Positions 1 through 7,382 of a stretch of 7,694 bases of DNA are shown here, in pieces. The DNA is from Pseudomonas sp. GTDB taxonomy: Bacteria > Pseudomonadota > Gammaproteobacteria > Pseudomonadales > Pseudomonadaceae. Where the stretch lies: NCBI GenBank assembly GCA_030654635.1, contig JAURXE010000784.1:1-7694 (forward strand). Reading direction: 5' to 3'. The position numbers and the translations under genes were made by a program. The notes beneath the pieces are model-generated. The model had not been told where the DNA came from and searched no databases. It was given only the letters and a program-made list of their open reading frames with translations. Every line of letters starts with the position of its first letter. Positions within the stretch are counted from its first letter, which is position 1.

Positions 1-33
1 GGGGCCTCTGTGGGGCCGCCAATCTGTAAACTC

Positions 34-1410
34 TTATGCGCCGACCGACAGCGTCGACTTTTGGGCCGGGTTTGAAGTGGCAATGCCGGCTTCGAACTCA
101 TGGCGGAAATACTTGATGGCACTGCCTAGCGGCTCGATAGCACCTGGCGCATGGGCGCAAAAGGTTTTACCGGGGCCGAGGTGATTGCACAGCTGCTCGA
201 GAGTTTCGATGTCGCCACTTTGCCCTTGACCACGCTCAATGGAACGCAAAATTTTCACGCTCCAGGGCAGACCGTCACGGCATGGGGTGCAGAAACCGCA
301 GGATTCACGGGCGAAAAACTCTTCCATATTGCGCAGCAGGCCAACCATATTGACGTTTTCGTCAATTGCCATAGCCAAGCCGGTGCCCATCCGCGTGCCA
401 ACTTTAGCAATGCCGGCGGCATACATTTGCGCATCGAGATGCTCAGGTAACAAAAAGCCCGTACCCGCGCCACCGGGTTGCCAGCACTTAAGCTTGAAAC
501 CGTCACGCATACCGCCGGCGTAGTCTTCAAACAGCTCACGGGCGGACACGCCGAATGGCAACTCCCACAGCCCCGGGTTTTTAACCTTGCCGGAGAAACC
601 CATCAGCTTGGTGCCCATGTCTTCACTGCCGGGTCGAGCCAAGGATTTGTACCAATCGACACCGCTACCGACGATGGCGGGCACGTTGCACAGGGTCTCG
701 ACGTTGTTGACGCAGGTCGGCTTGCCCCACACGCCCACAGCGGCCGGGAAGGGTGGCTTGGAGCGCGGGTTGGCGCGGCGGCCTTCGAGGGAATTGATCA
801 GTGCGGTTTCTTCACCGCAGATATAACGGCCGGCGCCGGTGTGCACGAACAGCTCAAAATCAAAGCCGCTGCCGAGGATGTTCTTGCCGAGCAGGCCGGC
901 GGCCTTGGCTTCATCGATAGCGCGATTGAGATTGGTCGCCGCATCGACGTACTCGCCGCGCAGGAAGATATAGCCACGATAAGCCTTGAGCGCGCGGGCA
1001 CTGATCAACATGCCTTCGATCAGCAAATGCGGCAGCTGCTCCATCAACATCCGGTCTTTCCAGGTGTTGGGTTCCATCTCATCGGCGTTGCACAACAGAT
1101 AGCGGATGTTCTGCGACTCATCCTTGGGCATCAGGCCCCACTTAACACCCGTGGGAAAGCCCGCGCCGCCACGGCCTTTGAGACCTGCGTCCTTTACGGT
1201 CTGGACGATTTCGTCTTGGGCCATCGCGGTCAAGGCTTTGCGCGCGGCCGTGTAGCCGTCTTTGCTTTGATACTCGGTGAGCCACACCGCGGCGCCATCG
1301 TCACGCAGACGCCAGGTCAGCGGATGGGTTTCGGCGCTGCGGGCAATCAGATTGGCTGGGCCAAAAGAGCTGAGGCGCTGGGTGCTGCTTCTGATGGCGC
1401 CACGACTCAT
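34..1410 (-). CDS. nuoF: NADH-quinone oxidoreductase subunit F (NuoF)
   Basis: NuoF is the NADH-oxidising subunit of cytoplasmic-side complex I. It binds NADH and FMN and carries the [4Fe-4S] cluster N3. In the 458-residue product, the glycine-rich [10 protein letters not shown] motif (79-88) and the [10 protein letters not shown] stretch (192-201) mark the FMN/NADH site. Cluster N3 ligands are Cys371, Cys374 and Cys377 in SCGFCTPCR, plus Cys418 in TFCAHAPG. The acidic NADEMEP motif is at 108-114. Length is close to the E. coli protein (about 445). The chosen ATG overlaps the nuoE stop as ATGA (1407-1410), with GGAGA seven bases upstream (1418-1422), which supports translational coupling. From memory, the first dozen or so residues, up to SSFGPAN, are longer than other pseudomonad NuoF N-termini. 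The stop is TAA at 34-36. The 33 bases beyond it show no convincing nuoG start. Confidence 0.98.
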   Translation of the reverse strand: MSRGAIRSSTQRLSSFGPANLIARSAETHPLTWRLRDDGAAVWLTEYQSKDGYTAARKALTAMAQDEIVQTVKDAGLKGRGGAGFPTGVKWGLMPKDESQNIRYLLCNADEMEPNTWKDRMLMEQLPHLLIEGMLISARALKAYRGYIFLRGEYVDAATNLNRAIDEAKAAGLLGKNILGSGFDFELFVHTGAGRYICGEETALINSLEGRRANPRSKPPFPAAVGVWGKPTCVNNVETLCNVPAIVGSGVDWYKSLARPGSEDMGTKLMGFSGKVKNPGLWELPFGVSARELFEDYAGGMRDGFKLKCWQPGGAGTGFLLPEHLDAQMYAAGIAKVGTRMGTGLAMAIDENVNMVGLLRNMEEFFARESCGFCTPCRDGLPWSVKILRSIERGQGQSGDIETLEQLCNHLGPGKTFCAHAPGAIEPLGSAIKYFRHEFEAGIATSNPAQKSTLSVGA

Positions 1411-1907
1411 GGGTAGTTCTCCAACAGTTTGGCTACGTCATCTGGCTGCACATCGCCGAAGGTGTGGTCATCAATCATCAAGGCTGGGGCTTTGTCGCAG
1501 TTGCCCAGGCAACACACGGGTAGCAGTGTGAAACGGCCGTCACTGCTGGTTTCACCTAACCCAATGCCGAGTTGTTGTTGGAGGCTGCTGACCACCGACT
1601 CATGGCCGCCGATGTAGCAGACCATGCTGTCGCAGACGCGAATGATGTGGCGGCCAACCGGTTGACGGAAGATCTGGCTGTAAAAAGTAGCGACACCTTC
1701 GACATCGCTGGCCGGAATGCCGATCAGCTCACCGATGGCGGCAATGGCGCCGTCGGGCACCCAGCCACGGGCTTCTTGCACGATTTTCAGGGCGCCGATG
1801 GAGGCCGCGCGCGAGTCTTCATAGTGATGAAGTTCATGCTCGATGGCTGAGCGCTCACTGTCAGTGAGCGCGAAACGGTCGGATTGGATCAGGCTGTTTT
1901 GGCTCAT
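1407..1907 (-). CDS. nuoE: NADH-quinone oxidoreductase subunit E (NuoE)
   Basis: NuoE is the 24-kDa-type thioredoxin-fold subunit of the complex I NADH module. It holds the [2Fe-2S] cluster N1a next to the FMN of NuoF. The protein has 166 residues, the usual family length. The four cluster ligands are in place: Cys92 and Cys97 in VCDSMVC, and Cys133 and Cys137 in [10 protein letters not shown]. The [11 protein letters not shown] segment (about 69-79), typical of the family, precedes them. The ATG at 1905-1907 starts two bases after the nuoCD stop, with only a modest GGA as ribosome site about nine bases upstream, so translation is probably coupled to nuoCD. Its TGA overlaps the nuoF ATG by four bases. 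There are no anomalies. Confidence 0.98.
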   Translation of the reverse strand: MSQNSLIQSDRFALTDSERSAIEHELHHYEDSRAASIGALKIVQEARGWVPDGAIAAIGELIGIPASDVEGVATFYSQIFRQPVGRHIIRVCDSMVCYIGGHESVVSSLQQQLGIGLGETSSDGRFTLLPVCCLGNCDKAPALMIDDHTFGDVQPDDVAKLLENYP

Positions 1908-1909
1908 AA

Positions 1910-3706
<1,797 letters not shown>

Positions 3707-3732
3707 CTATCAACGTAAAGAATGAGAGGGGG

Positions 3733-3744
3733 CTTTAGCTAAAG
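3733..3744. repeat. Perfect 12-base palindrome in the nuoB-nuoCD gap
   Basis: CTTTAGCTAAAG is a perfect dyad in the 60-base gap (3692-3751) between the nuoB stop and the nuoCD start. It begins only seven bases after the nuoB stop codon. As RNA it could make only a short hairpin (four pairs around AGCT). No T-run follows on the minus strand, so it is not a terminator. It could be a processing signal, a protein site, or chance. Confidence 0.5.
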
Positions 3745-3751
3745 ACCGTAA

Positions 3752-4426
3752 TCAGACTTCGTCGGGGCTGCGTAGGTTAGTGACAGCAATACGCTGCTCG
3801 CGGCGCTGCTCTTTTTGCGATGGCATATCCGCGCGGTACACGCCTTGCTCACCGACCACCCAAGACAGCGGGCGGCGTTCTTGGCCAATCGACTCTTGCA
3901 ACAGCATCAATGCCTGCAGAAAAGCCTCGGGGCGTGGTGGGCAGCCGGGTACATAAACGTCTACAGGGAGAAATTTATCCACCCCTTGCACGACTGAATA
4001 GATGTCGTACATGCCGCCAGAGTTTGCACAGGCACCCATGGATATGACCCATTTTGGCTCCAGCATCTGCTCATAGAGGCGTTGAATAATCGGTGCCATC
4101 TTGATAAAGCAGGTGCCGGCAATCACCATGAAATCGGCTTGGCGTGGTGACGCACGAATCACTTCGGCGCCAAAACGGGCGATGTCATGGGGGGCCGTAA
4201 AGGCGGTGGTCATTTCCACATAGCAGCACGACAGGCCGAAGTTATACGGCCAGAGAGAGTTCTTACGCCCCCAGTTGACTGTCGTATTCAGCACGTCTTG
4301 CAGTTTGCCCATGTAGATATTGCGGTGGACCTGGCCTTCTAGCGGATCAGGAACCATCTCCCGATCGCCGATCGGATACTGCTCATTAGGCGCGTCCGGG
4401 TCGATCTTGGTGAGTTTATATTGCAT
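3752..4426 (-). CDS. nuoB: NADH-quinone oxidoreductase subunit B (NuoB)
   Basis: NuoB carries the terminal [4Fe-4S] cluster N2 of complex I, which passes electrons to quinone at the interface with NuoCD. In the 224-residue product the ligands are the adjacent pair Cys67-Cys68 (GLSCCYVE), Cys133 (GACANSGG) and Cys162 (PGCPPRPE). The N-terminal 40 residues and the C-terminal tail [16 protein letters not shown] are of the pseudomonad type. A TTG two codons upstream (4432) could extend the frame. I prefer the ATG at 4424-4426 because the GAGG ribosome site at 4435-4438 lies eight bases before the ATG but only two before the TTG. That ribosome site overlaps the nuoA stop (TGA at 4437-4439), so nuoA and nuoB are probably coupled. 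The gap between them is ten bases. Confidence 0.97.
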   Translation of the reverse strand: MQYKLTKIDPDAPNEQYPIGDREMVPDPLEGQVHRNIYMGKLQDVLNTTVNWGRKNSLWPYNFGLSCCYVEMTTAFTAPHDIARFGAEVIRASPRQADFMVIAGTCFIKMAPIIQRLYEQMLEPKWVISMGACANSGGMYDIYSVVQGVDKFLPVDVYVPGCPPRPEAFLQALMLLQESIGQERRPLSWVVGEQGVYRADMPSQKEQRREQRIAVTNLRSPDEV

Positions 4427-4436
4427 CGCCAAAGCC

Positions 4437-4850
4437 TCATTGTTTTAGCTTTGCTTGCCGCTTGCGGCGACTCTCGGGAGCCCAGTCAAGAGCACCGATA
4501 CGCCATAGGTAGACAAGGCCAGCCAACAGAATTGCTATAAAAAGAGTAGCTTCTATAAAGCCGGCCCACCCGCTTTCGCGAACAGATACCGACCAGGCGA
4601 AGAGAAATAAGGCTTCAACGTCGAAGATCACGAAGAGCATCGCGACCAGATAGAATTTTGCCGACATGCGCAGGCGCGCAGTGCCAGTGGGCAACATGCC
4701 CGATTCGAAGGGCTCGTTTTTGCTGCGCCCAAACGCCTTGCTGCCTAGCAGGCTGGAGACGCCGAGCATAAAAGCGATCAGGCCAAACACGCCCAATAAA
4801 AATAATGCGAATGCCCAGTTGTGGGCCAATAAACCTGTGGCTTCGTTCAT
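4437..4850 (-). CDS. nuoA: NADH-quinone oxidoreductase subunit A (NuoA)
   Basis: NuoA is the small inner-membrane subunit of complex I at the junction of the membrane arm and the peripheral arm. The 137-residue protein has three hydrophobic helices at about 12-32, 65-89 and 95-117. The conserved loop motif NEPFESG (45-51) precedes helix two, and the acidic pair Asp77/Glu79 in FDVEALF lies within helix two. The C-terminal tail is strongly basic ([12 protein letters not shown]), as expected on the cytoplasmic side. The start is set by a good GAGGA ribosome site (4858-4862) seven bases upstream of the ATG. It is the first gene of the nuo operon here. The nearest upstream gene, aceA, is separated from it by a strong terminator. 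Confidence 0.97.
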   Translation of the reverse strand: MNEATGLLAHNWAFALFLLGVFGLIAFMLGVSSLLGSKAFGRSKNEPFESGMLPTGTARLRMSAKFYLVAMLFVIFDVEALFLFAWSVSVRESGWAGFIEATLFIAILLAGLVYLWRIGALDWAPESRRKRQAKLKQ

Positions 4851-4910
4851 CTTGCTGTCCTCGCGACTCTGCTCGTTGTTGCATGCGACATTGCAAAAAT
4901 GCTGTAACTG

Positions 4911-4939
4911 TCTGTAGCGTAACGAAAACAGGTCGTCAA
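4911..4939 (-). promoter_or_regulatory. Candidate sigma70 promoter of the nuo operon (downstream option)
   Basis: TTGACG (4934-4939, five of six consensus bases) is followed after 17 bases by TACAGA (4911-4916), which matches the -10 consensus at only three positions. The good -35 and weak -10 would suit an activator-dependent promoter starting near 4904. I rate it slightly below the upstream option. Confidence 0.3.
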
Positions 4940-4950
4940 AAATTTTCGCA

Positions 4951-4980
4951 ATTCTACTCGTGCAACCGCCTGTAAGTAAA
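4951..4980 (-). promoter_or_regulatory. Candidate sigma70 promoter of the nuo operon (upstream option)
   Basis: On the minus strand TTTACT (4975-4980) is followed after 18 bases by TAGAAT (4951-4956), matching four and five of six consensus bases. Transcription would start near 4944, leaving a leader of about 95 bases before nuoA. The flanking sequence is A/T-rich. This is inferred from sequence match only and competes with the candidate at 4911-4939. Confidence 0.4.
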
Positions 4981-5147
4981 TTTTTCTAAGTAGGTAGTTT
5001 GTAGGCTTTTAGTCGTATGAGTATGCCGCGGCCCCCACAGCGGTGTGGCACTCGCGGTTTTCGCTAAGCATATCCGCCCTTAATCGAATAGCCAGCAGTT
5101 GACTGTTTCTGTCGAGAATATATACGAGGTAGTAGGTGGCTGGAGGA

Positions 5148-5167
5148 GGGGATGCAGGGTGGGTGGG
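5148..5167 (+). other. Canonical G-quadruplex motif
   Basis: Four runs of at least three G (5148-5151, 5157-5159, 5161-5163, 5165-5167) are separated by loops of five, one and one bases. Two single-T loops are the arrangement known to give very stable parallel quadruplexes. The G-rich strand is the template strand for the minus-strand genes. The motif lies 44 bases beyond the end of the aceA terminator's T-run and about 170 bases upstream of the candidate nuo promoters. Folding in vivo and any function are inference. Confidence 0.6.
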
Positions 5168-5210
5168 CTTTTGGAGTGGAATCTGCTTGGGCTGGCGGTG
5201 ATTCGCGCAT

Positions 5211-5247
5211 AAAAAAACAAACCCCAGTATCGCTACTGGGGTTTGTT
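5211..5247 (-). terminator. Intrinsic terminator of aceA
   Basis: The arms at 5216-5229 and 5234-5247 form a perfect 14-bp stem with a four-base loop. On the minus strand the stem is followed directly by a run of T (complement of the seven A at 5211-5217, two of them inside the stem). The T-run is on the minus-strand side only, so it ends aceA transcription, starting 53 bases after the aceA stop. A smaller hairpin (CGAACC at 5260-5265 with GGTTCG at 5280-5285) sits between the stop codon and this terminator. Confidence 0.93.
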
Positions 5248-5300
5248 GGGACAACCTGTCGAACCTAAGCGTTAGCTCGGGTTCGGCGAGCCAGTGGCTA

Positions 5301-6896
5301 TTAGCTGAACTGGTTCATGGTGTTGTCTTTGCCGCCGGCCTTCAGAGCTGCTTCGCCAGCGAAGTACTCTTTGTGTGCGTCACCGATGTCGGAGCCGGAC
5401 ATGTTCTGGTGCTTAACGCAGGCGATACCTTGACGGATCTCCTGACGCTGAACGCCTTTCACATAGGCCAGCATGCCTTGGTCTGCGAAGTAACCTTTGG
5501 CCAGGTTGTCGGTAGACAGCGCGGCGGTGTGGTAAGTCGGCAGGGTAATCAGGTGGTGGAAAATACCGGCCTTAGCGGAAGCATCGCGCTGGAAGGTACG
5601 AATCATTTCGTCGGCGCGGGCGGCCAAGTCAGTTTCATCGTAATCAACGCTCATCAACTTGGCGCGGTCGTAGGCAGAAACGTCTTTGCCTTCGCCAGCC
5701 ATGATGTCGAACATTTGCTGACGGAAGTTCAAGGTCCAGTTGAACGATGGGCTGTTGTTGTAAACCAGCTTGGCGTTCGGGATAACCTTGCGGATTTCGT
5801 TAACCATTTCGGCGATCTGGCCAACGTGTGGCTTCTCGGTTTCGATCCACAGCAGGTCAGCGCCGTGTTGCAGCGAGGTGATGCTGTCCAGCACGCAACG
5901 TGCTTCACCGGTACCAGCACGGAACTGGAACAGGTTGGACGGCAGACGCTTAGGACGCAGCAGCTTGCCGCCACGGTTCAGAACTACGTCGCCGTTGTTC
6001 AGGTCGGCAGCAGAGACTTCGTCGCAATCTAGGAAGGAGTTGTATTGGTCGCCCAAATCGCCAGGGGTGTTGGTAACGGCGATTTGCTTGGTCAGGCCGG
6101 CACCCAGGGAGTCGGTACGCGCAACGATCACGCCGTTGTCGATGCCCAGCTCAAGGAATGCGTAGCGAACAGCATTGATCTTGGCGATGAAGTCGATGTG
6201 TGGCACGGTAACTTTACCGTCTTGGTGGCCGCACTGCTTCTCGTCAGAAACTTGGTTTTCGATTTGGATGCAGCAGGCACCCGCTTCGATCATCTTCTTG
6301 GCCAGCAAGTAGGTGGCTTCTGGGTTGCCGAAACCAGCGTCGATATCGGCGATGATTGGCACTACGTGAGTTTCGTAGCCGTCAATCTGAGCCTGGATTT
6401 CGTCTGCTTTTACTTTGTCGCCGGCAGCGCGGGCAGCGTCCAGACCACTGAACAGCAGGTCCAGTTCGCGGGCATCAGCCTGACGCAGAAAGGTGTACAG
6501 CTCTTCAATCAGGCTGGAAACCGAGGTTTTCTCGTGCATGGACTGGTCTGGCAGCGGACCGAAATCCGAACGCAGAGCAGCAACCATCCAGCCCGACAGG
6601 TAGAGGTAGCGCTTGTCAGTGGTTTTCAGGTGCTTTTTGATTGCGATCAGCTTTTGCTGGCCGATGAAGCCGTGCCAGCAGCCCAGCGACTGAGTGTAGA
6701 CAGAAGAGTCGGCGTCGTAGTCGGCCATGTCTTTACGCATGATGTCAGCAGTGTACTGAGCGATTTCCAGACCGGTTTTGAAGCGGTTCTGGGCGCGCAT
6801 GCGAGCGACGTATTCAGGGCTGATAGCGTTCCAGCTGCTGCCTGCTTGTTCTTTCAGGACGGCAACGGCTTTGATATCGTTTTGATAAGCTGACAT
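5301..6896 (-). CDS. aceA: Isocitrate lyase, 531-residue pseudomonad type
   Basis: Isocitrate lyase splits isocitrate into glyoxylate and succinate, the first step of the glyoxylate shunt in the cytoplasm. It lets cells grow on acetate, fatty acids and other C2-yielding substrates. The product has 531 residues. Visible features are SGW (101-103), the metal-binding DIDAGFG stretch (184-190), the catalytic loop KQCGH (220-224) with Cys222, and NNSPSFNW (380-387). That last motif replaces the NCSPSFNW of the shorter E. coli and mycobacterial enzymes. A segment of about 80 residues after the catalytic loop (about 261-340) belongs to the long subfamily seen in Pseudomonas. I chose ATG 6894-6896 because AAGGA (6903-6907) lies six bases upstream and the N-terminus MSAYQN fits the family. 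An in-frame start at 6980 would add 28 unrelated residues. No strong promoter is evident close upstream. Confidence 0.98.
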   Translation of the reverse strand: MSAYQNDIKAVAVLKEQAGSSWNAISPEYVARMRAQNRFKTGLEIAQYTADIMRKDMADYDADSSVYTQSLGCWHGFIGQQKLIAIKKHLKTTDKRYLYLSGWMVAALRSDFGPLPDQSMHEKTSVSSLIEELYTFLRQADARELDLLFSGLDAARAAGDKVKADEIQAQIDGYETHVVPIIADIDAGFGNPEATYLLAKKMIEAGACCIQIENQVSDEKQCGHQDGKVTVPHIDFIAKINAVRYAFLELGIDNGVIVARTDSLGAGLTKQIAVTNTPGDLGDQYNSFLDCDEVSAADLNNGDVVLNRGGKLLRPKRLPSNLFQFRAGTGEARCVLDSITSLQHGADLLWIETEKPHVGQIAEMVNEIRKVIPNAKLVYNNSPSFNWTLNFRQQMFDIMAGEGKDVSAYDRAKLMSVDYDETDLAARADEMIRTFQRDASAKAGIFHHLITLPTYHTAALSTDNLAKGYFADQGMLAYVKGVQRQEIRQGIACVKHQNMSGSDIGDAHKEYFAGEAALKAGGKDNTMNQFS

Positions 6897-7125
6897 GGTC
6901 AATCCTTCAAAGTATGTGTTTGGTTGAGCGCCGACTTTTCCTACCCAAAAACCCAATGGCTCTTGTGTAAGGCTCACCACAGTACGTCGAGATCTAGACC
7001 GAAAAGAGATTGTCTCTAAGAGGAGGGTGACGATGCGAATTAGGCTGTGCTTCGCGCCGCAATAGTTAAGGCTTAGGGCGTGTAATCTGCCGGTGAGCGA
7101 TGACCAAGAGCTGCAAAGTTAGGCT

Positions 7126-7267
7126 AGTTCGTTAAACGCTTCCCCGTCCCTCAGGACAACTTCGTTCCAGTCGCAACCTCATCGAACTGCCTTGTGGGCG
7201 GTTAAGACATAGAGCGTTCCGAAAGGTGTTTCGGCGACGTTCTAGAGGCCCTTAACAGGACCCCAAG
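7126..7267 (-). ncRNA. Candidate structured RNA (aceA leader or small RNA)
   Basis: Two adjacent arms of nested inverted complementarity lie here. The larger arm (7191-7267) stacks four helices. They are CTTG+GGG against CCC+CAAG (7191-7198 with 7261-7267, one bulged base), GTTAAG with CTTAAC (7201-7206 / 7251-7256), a seven-pair helix 7211-7217 / 7237-7243, and CCGAAA with TTTCGG (7219-7224 / 7229-7234) closed by a four-base loop. That is about 26 pairs in one rod. The second arm pairs 7126-7131 with 7183-7188 and contains two four-pair helices (7135-7138 / 7163-7166 and 7146-7149 / 7154-7157). The strand is uncertain. A promoter-like sequence at 7285-7319 would start a minus-strand transcript just before the large arm. 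However, the 7214-7240 pair is G-U on the plus strand and C-A on the minus. I found no clear terminator, so I cannot set the 3' end or tell a leader from a separate RNA. Confidence 0.4.
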
Positions 7268-7284
7268 TTAGCGGGAGCGGCGCA

Positions 7285-7319
7285 ATGATGCGCCTGGAAA
7301 ATCCCTTCGTCAAATTTTT
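7285..7319 (-). promoter_or_regulatory. Candidate promoter with A/T-rich upstream tract and GC-rich discriminator
   Basis: On the minus strand TTGACG (7308-7313, five of six consensus bases) is followed after exactly 17 bases by CATCAT (7285-7290, four of six). The tract AAAAAATT immediately upstream (from 7319) resembles an UP element, and the bases after the -10 are GC-rich (TGCGCCGCTCCC). Predicted start is near 7277, about 380 bases before the aceA ATG and ten bases before the large RNA-like arm. It could drive aceA, a small RNA, or both. Confidence 0.45.
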
Positions 7320-7344
7320 TGTAGTGCTATTCGCGGGCACTACA
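7320..7344. repeat. Eight-bp inverted repeat downstream of the secretin-like gene
   Basis: TGTAGTGC (7320-7327) and GCACTACA (7337-7344) form a perfect eight-pair stem with a nine-base loop, beginning 39 bases after the stop of the gene at the right edge. On the minus strand it is followed by A residues rather than T, and on the plus strand the T-run lies before the stem. It therefore does not fit a standard intrinsic terminator in either direction. It may end or protect the upstream transcript by another route, or be a binding site beside the candidate promoter. Confidence 0.45.
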
Positions 7345-7382
7345 TATGCAGCTTGCATGACTCGCCAGTCAGTCGGTTGCGT

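Larger units (their letters stand above)
4851..5210. other. Intergenic region between nuoA and the aceA terminator
   Basis: These 360 bases hold no gene I can support. From the nuoA side they contain the nuoA ribosome site, an A/T-rich promoter zone (about 4904-4990), a GC-rich self-complementary patch at 5024-5050 (CCACA-GCGG-TGTGG at its core) with no T-run on either side, and the G-quadruplex motif at 5148-5167. An 81-codon minus-strand frame (5254-5009) crosses the region, but it would start with TTG inside the aceA terminator stem and resembles no family I know. Confidence 0.6.
6897..7382. other. Long gap upstream of aceA
   Basis: This 486-base gap has no long ORF on either strand. It contains the aceA ribosome site, a weak 5-bp hairpin followed by a few T on the minus strand (7017-7002), the paired structure at 7126-7267, a promoter-like sequence at 7285-7319 and a hairpin at 7320-7344. 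It is unusually long for a simple promoter region, and the paired segments suggest a long aceA leader, a small RNA gene, or both. Confidence 0.6.

Noticed and set aside
1..17. Direct repeat GGGGCC at 1-6 and 12-17 after nuoF
   Set aside because: It is a short, GC-rich repeat at the window edge; nothing can be concluded without the adjoining sequence.
478..1416. 312-codon plus-strand ORF opposite nuoF
   Set aside because: It is fully antisense to nuoF, whose product has all family motifs. Long antisense frames are common opposite GC-rich coding sequence.
4427..4432. TTG start for nuoB two codons upstream
   Set aside because: The ribosome site GAGG would be only two bases from the TTG, too close, while it is eight bases from the ATG.
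5009..5254. 81-codon minus-strand ORF in the gap between aceA and nuoA
   Set aside because: It would begin with TTG inside the stem of the aceA terminator, has no evident ribosome site, no recognisable domain, and its proline-rich part is just the C-rich complement of the quadruplex motif.
6045..6893. 282-codon plus-strand ORF opposite aceA
   Set aside because: It is a shadow of the strongly coding aceA frame, with no ribosome site or family resemblance seen.
6897..6980. Upstream in-frame start extending isocitrate lyase by 28 residues
   Set aside because: The AAGGA ribosome site at 6903-6907 fits the ATG at 6896, and the family N-terminus begins MSAYQ. The extra residues have no counterpart I know.
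7002..7017. AGAGA-CAA-TCTCT hairpin followed by T residues on the minus strand as a small-RNA terminator
   Set aside because: The stem has only five pairs, is not GC-rich, and the T-run is short, so it is too weak to call.
7320..7344. Hairpin read as an intrinsic terminator of the secretin-like gene
   Set aside because: No T-run follows the stem on either strand; on the minus strand it is followed by A residues.
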